A DNA stretch of 64,000 nucleotides from Henricia sp. BOLD:AAB3569 (lineage: Eukaryota > Echinodermata > Asteroidea > Spinulosida > Echinasteridae). The position numbers were made by a program, and so were the translations under genes. The notes beneath the pieces were generated by a model, which did not search any database, had not been told where the DNA came from, and worked only from the letters and a program-made list of their open reading frames with translations. The DNA is taken from the NCBI GenBank assembly GCA_037783545.1, contig JBBELK010000329.1, positions 4,664,501 to 4,728,500 of the forward strand. Reading direction: 5' to 3'. This document shows, piece after piece, positions 23,401 through 35,400 of this stretch; positions within the stretch are counted from its first letter, which is position 1, and each line of letters begins with the position of its first letter.

Positions 23401-26400
23401 GCGAAAAATGCGACGAATTATTCTACAAGAGTGGCCTCATGTCAAATAAACTAGGACCCTGAATACTGTGGTATTATCCGTGCAGTATAGCCAGGGAGTC
23501 GGCCTAAATAGGACGGTGACTTTGCACAATTTCTTGAAAGTACGGACAAAGTTTTCCTTGTTTTCTCAGAAACGTAGATGAGGTACTGAGATGAGTTTTT
23601 ATTATACACATCCTCAATCAAACCCATTTTGGACTTTGACGTGCTTACTATGTAGGGCTGCCGAAAACGATGTCCTCGCGGTATTATTCCCGAGGGGGTT
23701 TTCCTGGGTCACGCGTATCTCCATCATGTCCAGTAATGCATTTTCGCTGAACCGATGTGGCTCGCGTGGTCCGAGCGCAACTGTATTCCAGTCGCCACCA
23801 TCTCTGCAAATTTAATGAAAAAAATACAATGTACGAGTTAGATGCTTGTTTGCCCGCTACTTAACAAATTGGGTATTGGAAGTATATTGTATAAATAAAC
23901 AGGTAAATATATACTGAGCAATAAAGTAAACGTTTTTAATGAAAAATGCAGACAGTCAGTCAGAGTGGGAATTTTCAGCACAGACAAGCTTTATGCAGTC
24001 ATGCATAAAGCCTATCGTAGATGGACATTGCAACTGGAAGCAACTCAACTGATCAGTTGCTGTCGATGTGGGCGTAGCGCGCTCATCGACAGCAACTGAT
24101 CATCTGCGCAACTAGCGGCAACTGAGAGCATCCAGCCGTGTCCACATTTTCAGAGCACGCACATCGACGCAGCAACTTGGTAAAGCGTACAGTACATTGA
24201 CCTTGCAACTGGAAGCAACTGTTGCTTGCAGTTGCTGTCGATGTGCGCGCACATGATCAGATGCACACGAACAACTGACAGCAACCAGTACGTGGCAAGT
24301 ACGTGTACATCGACGCAACTGACCGCAACTGGGTACAACTAGTTGCAACTTGCGGCAACTGGGATTTTTCCAGTTGCCAGTAGTTGCAAGTGCACGTACA
24401 TCGACCTTTTTAAGCAACTGATCAGTTGCTCCCAGTTGCCGCGAGTTGCTTCCAATTGCCAGAAACACCAATTGCCACTAGTTGCTTCCAGTTGCAACGT
24501 CGATGTACGCTAGGCTTAATGAAGGCGTTATTTAAATATTTAAAATTCAAATTTAAATTTTGATTAACTCTTTTACTACGGAGGTTTTCAAGTTCTGTGA
24601 CAATTAATTGAAGGCCACCGTTTGTTTATTTTCCGGCCGGAAGGCCGCTGTGAGCGACACATCGTAGTGAGAGAGTTAAACTGAAAATTTGCATTTCTTT
24701 TGTAGCTCAGTATATATTATAAGTACAAACACTCACTGTACTGGCCGGTACTGAAATAACGTTTTCTGAATGCTGAGTCCCGTGTAACTGCCTTCCTCCC
24801 ACGTACAAGTGAAACGGACTGTGTTTTTGCTGTAGCAGTGGAGGTTTTCAGGGCGATATGGCGGAACTGCGGAAACGTAAGATGTGAGCGTTTTACTCAT
24901 GAGTGGCAACAATGTTTAAAGATAGTATACATGATTGGTAAACTGTTACAAATAGCTTTATCCCCCTGTGTGATTGAAGATATGCATGATTAAAACCAAC
25001 CTGAGCAAAAACCAGCTTCGTACTTCGTCTAACTTTTGAGAAAACAGTAAAAAAAGGGTTTGCAGTCATTTCGCCCCAAAACCACTTTGCCCTGAACCAT
25101 TTCGCCCTGAACCACGGCCTGTGCACAAAGTGGTTTTGGGGCGGAGTGGCATTTGGGCGATGTAATGTTTGGACGAAGTAATTTGGGGCGAAATGGCACT
25201 CGGGCGAAGTAGTTTGGGGGCGAAATGGCACTTGGGCGAAATGGTTTTGGGGCGAATTGAATTTTCGTCTCATGAGACGAAAAATATTTGTTTTACTTAT
25301 TTCTCAAAGACTATAGCACTTCAGACAAAACCATTTCAGGGGAAGTTTTCTACGGTCATCATGTTTATATTGTGTAAGTTAGACGTAAATATGTGAACAT
25401 TTCTGATTTTCGAGATTACCAATGATGTATACTGCCTTTAAAAAATCCAAACATTTAGATCATTAACTAGGCATTACAGGAAACATTTAGCAGTTGAAAT
25501 AAGAAATTAGGTGCTTGGGCAATTATGTTGGTAAGAGTTCAGCGCTCCAATTCACAATAGGCATTGGGTATAAAGACCGAGTGAACACATTTCTGAACCG
25601 TGGCCCACTTAGGAACCTGTTTATGTGTAATGACCATCCCAAAACCTCCATGAACTGATGCAAACAGTTGAAGAGGAGTTCAATGATTTGCGCCAGTGAT
25701 GACGTTGGAATCCTGAGAGGAGCCGCCCACGCCTTATGCGACACTGTATTGCAATAGGTGGCTGCCAAGTGGAGATATATCGGTTCAAGAATTGGAAATC
25801 TGAAAATCAACAGTCTTTTCCGTGTTACGTAATAAACAGTTACTTGAACAGGGCTCACGTTTTCTTGGATAAAATTGCCCAAGCTCCTAATTTATATTTT
25901 CTACCACAGAATTTTGACCGCGATGCGTAATCTGAATTAAATTTTCAGAATGTTTTAAAACATTGTGAAAACTACAAAAAGATAAAATACCACAACCAAA
26001 ACGAATAAGGTTCAACACTATTAACCCCTTGGTTCTGTGGAAAATCGTGTACTACAAAGTGGATAATGGTACCATTATACAGGGTGTTTAAAAAAAAAAG
26101 GAAACCGAGATTAATTTGTTAATTTCGTGGAGATGGCTAAATATTTTGGAAATTGGCAACCGCCATCTATTAGCTAATGACTGAGCACGGAGCAGTGTAA
26201 TCAACCATGTCAGAACTGGTCTTGCACCAAAAATATGTTTTCATAATGAACCATGTCTGCCCAGTGCAGGGCTTTTGTTGGGCCTCCAAATTATGCAATC
26301 CTCAGCCTGTTATTTCATTGCACACTCCTTAAAAGTCGAAGGACACTGGGGTTAGGTCGAAACAGGGAAAGGCACCCAAAATGTGTAATCATTGAGAATA

Positions 26401-29400
26401 CAATTTTTGTTGAGGACACACTGGTCTTTCTTTTTGTTTAGGTATGAAAATTGTTGGAGTTAGGCTGCGGTGAATCTGGTACAAGACCAGTTCTGACATG
26501 GTTGATTACACTGCTCCGTGCTCAGTCATGTGTGACCGTAAATTGGATTTCGTGGTGTCATAAGAAAGAGGACATCATTAGCTAATAGATGGTGGTTGCC
26601 AATTTCCAAAATATTTAGCCATCTCCACGAAATTAACAAATTAATCTCGGTTTCCTTTTTTTAAAACACCCTGTAGGGTTAAACAAATCAAAAAAGATTT
26701 AGATTTTTAGATTTGGGCTAGAACTTTAACTTACGTCCAACGTAGACCTGAACTGAAGTTTGGGCAAATGTGTGATGGTCCATTTGAGTTGCAGTGTCCA
26801 GGGAACACCAGTACAATTTCCCTTCGTTGCCTGGCTGTTGCGGCATCGCCAGTCCGTGAAGATGCAGCAGGGACGTCCGATCGTCAACGACCTGCACGGT
26901 GTGACTGGTCGCGATGTCATCGCATCGTCTCATATGACTGCATATGTGCCACCTCAAGTTGGCGGCGCTGTGACCAAAGCTGGACTTGTCGATGAGTGTG
27001 CAGTTGAGTGTCAAGTCAGTGCCGTTCTTGACGAAGCTCTCGCCTCGGGGATGGATAGTTGCTGAAAGAGAAAATAAAAACTTTGCTTTTACTTTTGTTT
27101 TAGTTTGTTTTTACAATAGCAATCATTGAAGGAAAAAGAATGAATTTACCTATAATTCCCCTAACGTGGCGCGGCCCCTAACGTGGCGCGGTCCCTTAAC
27201 GTGGCGCATTTTACTTTCCGTTCTCTCTTGGCGCAATAAACAATCTGATGCACTTGGCATTAAAAATAAATAAAGTTCTAAAGTACCTTCATAAATTCCA
27301 AAACTAAAATACGGAGAAGAATCATTCATTTACGAGAAATTCACCAGAATCTGAGGGTAGCGCCGTTCGCGTCAGGTTAACATGACGTCATACACGAGAG
27401 CCTGTAATAGACATTTCACGTGAATAAAATGATGTCTATCGGCGTTGTGTATGGTGCGTGCATGCAAATTGGTGATCACAGGCAACAGTAGCAAGGATCT
27501 CAACATTTCAGCCATTCAGCATCGACTGCGCCATGTTAGGGCACACTCGGACGATTTTCCGTGAGTAAACTTTTGCGGCAGTTTGTATCATTTGTACTTG
27601 GCCAAAATAAGTGAATGGCTGTTTTTCTGGAAGGGATATAATTCTGGATTAAACTGTAAAAGCCTGAACCGCATATGCTGATGGATTTTGCTGCAATGTG
27701 AATGGATTTGCAGTGAGTTGTCGAAGTGCGCCAAGTTACGGGACATCATTATAACATGGCTGAATAATATATTTCACGGTGATCGCAATCTGAACCATGA
27801 CATTTTCTTGTGTAAAAGTATAGAGAGGGCGTATTTTTGCATTTCAGAACTCCTTTATTTTTGCAATTTCTTAACTCTGGTTTTCTCCCGAGAGCTTTTT
27901 CTCTGGGCGACTCGAGGTAGTTAAACAAATGCACCCACAGCGCGACGTTTGTGGACTGCATGTACATATAGACCCATCAAATATTTGTCCATTTTGTATT
28001 ATCCAGGACCTGCTTCTCTCAAATTGTTCCGATACGTGCTGCGATGTTTTCCCAACATTCTCAGGAGAAAAGGCGTTGTTTTGGTTGGCTTAAGCTGTCT
28101 GAAGCACTTATTGAACTGATGATTATAAACAAAGAATTGTGCATGTTTTGACAAGAGAACTGACAAGGGAATCTTTGCTCTAAAGCAAAATTGGCAAGTG
28201 GCTAAAAGGAGTGCAACATTTGCCGAAGAATTTATTGCCCGTTAAATGACTGGAGGCACTGACGCTGTTTTGACGTCTTTCTAGCTCCACGCGCACGTCA
28301 TTTAAGTCTTATCTTCAGGATCCCGAAGGAAATCGATAGACACCAGGCTTTATCCAACAATTTGCTAGACGAGTATAAGATATTTAAAATGTCTGTAGGG
28401 TCCATTTGAGCGATGGAAAACGTAATCGGAGACGTGGAAACAAAAACTGCTGACATGCTGTCTTTTCGAGGGATGTGTGCCCTTTTCTAAATTGATCTGA
28501 AGCAGCGATTTCCAACTATCTGTGATATCCGCTTGCAGATTTATTGCACTTTAGAGGAAGAAAATTGCGTATTGGCCTACAAGTTGGATAAGGAATTTAT
28601 TGCGCTTTTCTGACATTCGTTTTAGTGTGCGGTAAAATTCTTGATTACGGTTTTTCCCAAGAGGTGTTTATCACACTTTGATATTGAGCTGCATCATTCT
28701 TACAGGGATGTGATTTGTTCCGGTTTTTCACGGAATAATCTTTGTCACAAACCAATGAAACAAAAGAAAGTTCCGGGAAAAACCGAAACAATCACATTCC
28801 TGTTCTTAAGAAAATCCTTACTTTGTTGAGGCATATGTCATGAGAGTGAGCGAATTTAAGTATCGTGCGAATTCAGTGTCGCGGGGCGGACTCGGGGCAG
28901 ACTCGGAATGGACAGTTATCATTTTAACAATTCATCCACAAATGTTCATGTTAAGGCCAAACAAAATAAATGATGTGTGGTACTGTAACCCGACCTACCT
29001 GGAATTTTTGAGGCCAAATTACCAACCTCAAACTTTTCATTGCCAATTTTCTAATTGATAATTTTAAACGAGCACTATTTGCAATAATTTCTAACGAACA
29101 TAACATTTTCTGCACTTGTACATGAACATGGTTAATAGTGCTAATACTAGTGAGTTTCAAAATTGCAAAATAACACGCAAATGCATGAACTGAAATGTAG
29201 AAATAAATGACAAAATAAAATTATTTAACTATCTACCTACCTGGTTTTTTTTTAGGCCGTTACTGTAAAACGCACCATTTATTTTGTTTGGCCTAATTCA
29301 AAAAAGACAAATCTGCACTAATTCTCAAGCTGCTTGTGGAATTTTATCCTTTATAGAAATTGTAAAGTTGCATGTCTAAAAAAACCTCTGTTACACCGGC

Positions 29401-32400
29401 TAGTATACATACATTGTACATACTTGTCCCCAACGCTGTACGGTGCGACTAAAATGGTCGCATTGGTGCCTAAAAATGCTCACATACGACCAGTGATTAA
29501 ATTCTTATCGCCATTGGCGACCACAAAATTCGCACCTTAGTCGCCCAAGGTCGGCATCAGTGATGTTTACGGGCAGTACAATCTAGTGTTCTGCTCTTTT
29601 TAATATACTTGCGGCATGCAAACGACGATTGCGCATCGCGATCACCTCATTAATTTTTCCATTTCGCCACGTGCAACATACGGCCACAGCTTGGGTCTGC
29701 GTTGTGTCCAACGCAGCTTGTGTGCAATATACGTGCATATAGCCATACACGCATCTGGTATCCGACTGCGGCCCCAGACTGGCTCGGCCCCAGACCAACT
29801 CGGCCCCCATTGCCTTGTGTACAAACTCGGCCCCAGACTGACTCGGCCCCCATTGCCTTGTGTACAAACTCGGCCCCAGACCAACTCGGCCCCTATTGCC
29901 TTGTGTACAAACTCAGACCCAGACTGACTCGGCCCTAATTGCCTTGTGTACAAACAAGTTGAAAAAATAAAAATGCTGGCGCCCATCTTTTTTTCCTTAG
30001 GAGCTAGTGGCTCCTTATTTTATTTTTCTCTGTACAGCGTTGCTTGTCCCGTAGTGGCACAGTCTCGGATGTGTGGGGATGTTTGTCATACAATCGAGTC
30101 TGTTGAGGATTTGATATGATCGGCAGACTGTCACCACCGTTTCCTGGAACGGAGACTAGCAGTGCCCACTAGCGGCACTCAGCCATGCAAATCTAATTGA
30201 GCCTCATATACAGTGCATGTGCACTACGGCAAAGATTGCAAAGACTGCTGTACGTGTTGAATATTTTAAGACTTCGTGGAGACCGTATATTGATTTTTTT
30301 TTCTTTGCCCGAGGGATGAACTGTATTATTATCTTCTGTCGAGAAAATAAGTTCTTGTTTTCCCATTAAGTGCATGGGCCGGTCTCTAGCGACCGCCCAA
30401 AATAAGAGTAACGAAATAATCTTGGCACCAAAGGAATGCTTTTGTTAGAGAATAAAAGTGGGTTTGGACAGTCTTAAAAATATGTTTAAAAGCGGCTAGG
30501 CCGGGGCCTGGGCAAGTGATAATGGCCCGAGCCGCAGGTGAGGGACATTATCACTCGTCCAGGCCAGGCCCCTAGACGGTTTTGAACGTATTGTTTAAGA
30601 CTGGCGAAACCCACTTTTAGTCCAATTCATAAATACCTTTTTTTGCGTAAATCAGTAAAACTCACCAAAATTTGCTTGCCGTTTTGCCATATTTTGCATT
30701 GTATACATATCGCGATCGTTCAAACTGCTAGCTGTGCGTCGAGTTGTTTTTGTTACGCGTAAAGCAGGTGTGTTGTACGCGCACACAAACGACGAGGTAC
30801 TTTGCACATTTTGCTTTCGGGCACGTGCAGTTTCTGTGTGCTTGTGCGTGTTCCATATGCGCTGACTAGGGCGTGGGCACAAACGCGGGCCAGGCAAAAA
30901 AAGTGTTAACACTCGCCGGTGCGCCCCGGCGATCTTTAATGTCCGTTTAAGACTGGCCACATGACGTGCTCTCAGCCAATAGGGATGCGTAAACTGTACA
31001 TATTTTTGAATTTTTATAAAAATACTTTGAAACAAAAATATAATTTGCATTATGTGAAAAGAATCCACAAGTAAAAACTCCCCTAATAAATCACAAAATG
31101 TACATTTTAATTTTTTATTTTTTACAAAAACAAACTTTGCTTATGCTGGTGATATTTGGGGGAATTGAGCAACATTTCGTAAGAGTTTCCTCTTCCTTTC
31201 ACAATACGGGAAGTCTTTTGAGAAAAAAACACTGTCACACTATTTTTGTACTGTCATTAATACCCAGCTTTCAAAACTACTCTCCCATGACTTCACAGCG
31301 GTAATCTTCCTGATCAGTCAGGGGTCTCAAGTTGGGTCACTCATGTTTCATTCCCATCCCTGCGATTGCCCTTAAGATGTTATTAAAGCACACTATGTAC
31401 GGGGTATGTAACGTGAAACGGGCAGAAAGAAGCATAAGAGACCTCTGCATATAACAACAAACTATGTTCATTTTTCGGCATTTTTTGCCTCGTAATCAAT
31501 GTCAAATTTACTGTAAATCCGAGGTTTTCTCATTGAAAGGAAGGCAGGGGTTTCCCTTAACTTATTTTTTCACTCGCCCGCCGGACTAGTAAACCAACAT
31601 TTTAGGTAGTCCGCAAGCTGTTTCACTAGCCCGCATGTTTTTACCCATTTTTTTCTAAATTTCTTCATTTTGTACCAACATCTATCGAGTGTGGAATTTT
31701 GCAAAGAAAAGGCTTTGGTTTTATTTTCAGCGGTACAGAACGACTTATCAAAGCATCAGTAGGTGCACATTTAATGAGGAAAAAAATAATAGTGAAAAAA
31801 AAAAATTCAAGATTTTACTATAGAAACAAACAGAAACAACATGTAGCAGGAATAACTTTACTAGGAAAAACTCTGTTCTCATGTGTTTTGTAAAGGTCTG
31901 GTAATTGCCAAGTATTAAATTCTTTCCAAATGTAAAAATAAACAGGTAGTTAATTCCATTTCTTTTTCATCTATTACTTTTAAAAGCTTCTAATCGTTCC
32001 GAAAATTCCGTTTACGAACACCCCGTGCTGGCCGTGCGCACGTGGTTAGCATCGTGGTTAATGTGCATGTGTAAACAAAACGGATGAATGTCCGGACATG
32101 CATGTACCCACTGCATGTACATGTATCGATACATGTGCCATTGTTTCTACACATGCGTTGCATTCCGAACACACAAACGTTGGCCCAACGTCCGCCACTG
32201 GTTTCAGTGCTTTTGTGCACGCGTCTATGGAAAGCCTGGTACCTGTTGTTGGCAACGTTGAGGTTCTGCCCACGTACAAACGTGCGTATCGGCCCGACCA
32301 AAAACAGCTCTCGATACGGTATAGACGGCCCGGTCCCCGGCCCCCGGTGCTGGTCCACCGGGCGCCGGAACGTGCCTAGTCTGGTTTCCGGACAAAAAAT

Positions 32401-35400
32401 TCCCGGCTTTAGTTGGGCGGTAACCAGTCCAACTCATGCCGATCACCATTTTGTTAACTTGAACGTCATTGGCCAGAGTTTACTAGCAACAGGTCATATT
32501 ATTTTTATCAGCCAATCAGCATGCGTTTTACAACACGAGTTGGCCTCTTACTCTGATCGGGAAATCCCCTGCACGTGAAATCCCCTGCACGTGCACGGGG
32601 TGTGGTTGAAAATCGGAGGTCGGTCCGGAGGTAACCGAGTAACCCAGAGGTGTCCCTACAACCCAGTGCTACAACCTACCTCCGGCTTGTTATTTTAATA
32701 CCACGTAGCTCCGGAGCCACCGTCAACGCACCAACTACACGTTAGCAAAAACATCTACCTCCGGGTACCTCCGACTTTATACATTTCCTACATGACATAC
32801 ATGTAGCTGGGTTGTCGATCGTAATTTTTGTGATCGTTTTTTCGTGCATCGCAGCGACCGTGTTTTGCTCGGTTCGTTTTGCTTGCTCGTCATTTTTATG
32901 GAAATATTCGACGATCCTCGGCGCCGGAGAAATGGTGCCACTTGAGACTGTTTTATACGGACGTACGTACGGGGTGTCCGTACGATCGCGTTGGCGATGG
33001 CATGAACACATTTTTAATGCGCCGGACTAGAGGCCCCAAAATTATTAAATACACATGGGGACTGAAGTTTTGTGTTGAATCCACCGTACATGCCTTTCTG
33101 AAATATGGACCTTTCAACCTTTTTAACTCGCCCGCCGGACTACAAAGAGAAGGGTTTTGACTCGCCCGCCGCTGTTTTCACTCGCATTTGGCGAGCGGGC
33201 GACCGCTAAGGTCGAACCCTGGAAGGGATGTTTAATAATTACGTAAACCAAATTTGATGAAACAATCAAGAAATTTAAAGCCGACAATAACCTTAAAAAT
33301 AAGTATTTTTTTCCTCCCATAAGTTGAGTTTTTTTTAGCTCACATAGCTTGTGCCTGTTGCATGAACATGATGGGAACAAAATACAAGATGCGCGTAGGC
33401 AGATAGTTTCAGTATCTGTTGCGATATTTGTTCACAAATTAATATGACTAACATTTTATTTACCTAATTATGCAGTTCAGTGCCATGCAGAGTATTACCA
33501 TTTTAAAGAATACGTTACATGAAAAAAGAAATTGTACAAATTGTTCAATTCCAGCACAAAGTCTGCTTCATAGTTCACACGAAAGAAAACGTTAAAGTGA
33601 ATTTGAAATCACAGCAAAGATTTTGTGCCACGAATTTGCAAAAATAAAATGAACTAGTTTCAGATTGCGTGAATTATCGTTGGGAAATGTTAGATTACAC
33701 AAATGTATGTCAAATTTGGGTTTGGTTTCACGTAAGGCATGAACAGACCCCCTTAATCCCTTGGTCCTATGGAAAATCATGTACAAATTTGGTACCATTC
33801 GGGTTAAAATTAGGAATATTTAAAATTTGTTGTAAATTTTTGCCCTATTTTTGGAACTTCATATCCTGGGGCCAATTTCATAAAACGTGTTACGCTTAAT
33901 CAAAAATTGTGGATTAAGCATAGCACAAATTTACACTTAAGCAAGAGCCTATTTCATAAAGCTTGTTCTAAGCACGCGAAGAGAGTGCGCGCGCAACGCT
34001 GTCGTCTGTTTTGTTTGAACGCGTTCGTCGTCTGCTTTACTTTTCATGTACAGTCATCGGTAATGTTTCCATTTTTGAATGATTATCACTACCACAGAAA
34101 ACCCTTGCCTGTCGCTGACTGAAATATTTCAACAACAGCTGAAATTTGTGTATCTGTTGAAAAATGTCTTGAATTTTGCCGAAAAAAAAGCGTCGCGTTA
34201 GCAAAAAATCGGTAGGTTAGCATGCGGTTTGGTTTGCTAGTGCTTAAACAGTTTTATGAAATAGAGAGAGCGCTGCTTAATCAAAAATCGGGTGCTAACA
34301 ATATAGTGTAAGGAGTCCTGCTTAGGTTGTGTAAATTCCAACTGTTCCATGTCGCATGTCTCAACGTAACCGGTCATTACACATCTCCATTGATGTGCCG
34401 CGAGCACCAAGATTCAATTTCCTTTCTGGGAAAACCTTCAATAAAGGTCCTGCCCTTGGCTGGAGGCAGGGGGAGGGAGAGAATTTCTCCCTTGGGGGAC
34501 AGCATTATGGTAGATCTTTTCACAAACCATAAAGGTTTCTGTTTGCTCAAGTATGTCAACTACCCAACTCCTATGGGATTTTTTCACAGTATACGGAGCA
34601 ACAGACGAAACATGAATTTCTTCAGAAAATTCATGTGGAGTGAACTCGGACATGCTCGTGCATTATGCTGGGACGTGATTTCCGAGTTCACGTCACACGT
34701 GCATGATACATAAAAGTGATGTGAACGTACAATGCACATATTATTTGCCAAGTATTCCATCAACGCACATTTTAAATACAATATTAAAAAGTATTACTGT
34801 TGGATCACGACTTAGTACTAGTAGGCCCATATAACCGGAAAACTCAGTAAACAAATTTAAACTCCAGGAACAAACTTTGATGGAAGTAGGGAACTAAGCA
34901 ACATAATTTGAAGTAATGAGAAACGGAAGTTTGTGTCAGGGCCAAGATGAGAGGAGGCAAGATGCTGTCAAGACGTCAAGGACTTCTTAGAAAATCAAGA
35001 CTTTACACAAAGTTCTAGCTTCCTGTACATTAGCAAGCAAATTTTTCATAAAAAGTACTGTGTATCTGAACTTGAACTTGACGGCTGTGGACAGCCTGTC
35101 GGTGTAGCAAATCTTGCTCCTTGGCGGCTGCCTCACAGTGTTGCAAAGTATGATCTTTTGGTGAGAAGATTCATACAATGAATGTAGAATAGACTCTCAA
35201 GGGTCAGTATTTGTGGTGCTTGACCTGGTCTTAACTTTTGGCCAATCACTTTTGCATTATTAAAGAATTGGTTATTTTTTCCAAAAATAATTCCACCGTC
35301 AACTGGTTAACTCTAAAGCCCGGTATACATGTACATGTACACTGGCACTTTGTCGGCCGACACGACTCAACTCAACTTGTCAGCTAGAGTTGGTATTAGT

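Noticed and set aside
29765-29955. CRISPR-like regular repeats
   Set aside because: The units are contiguous, with no unique spacers, and the genome is eukaryotic.
29583-29986. Repetitive ORFs with GAESVWGRVCTQGN-type units
   Set aside because: They are in-frame readings of the 44-bp minisatellite; both strands and several frames are open, and the second locus differs in unit number.
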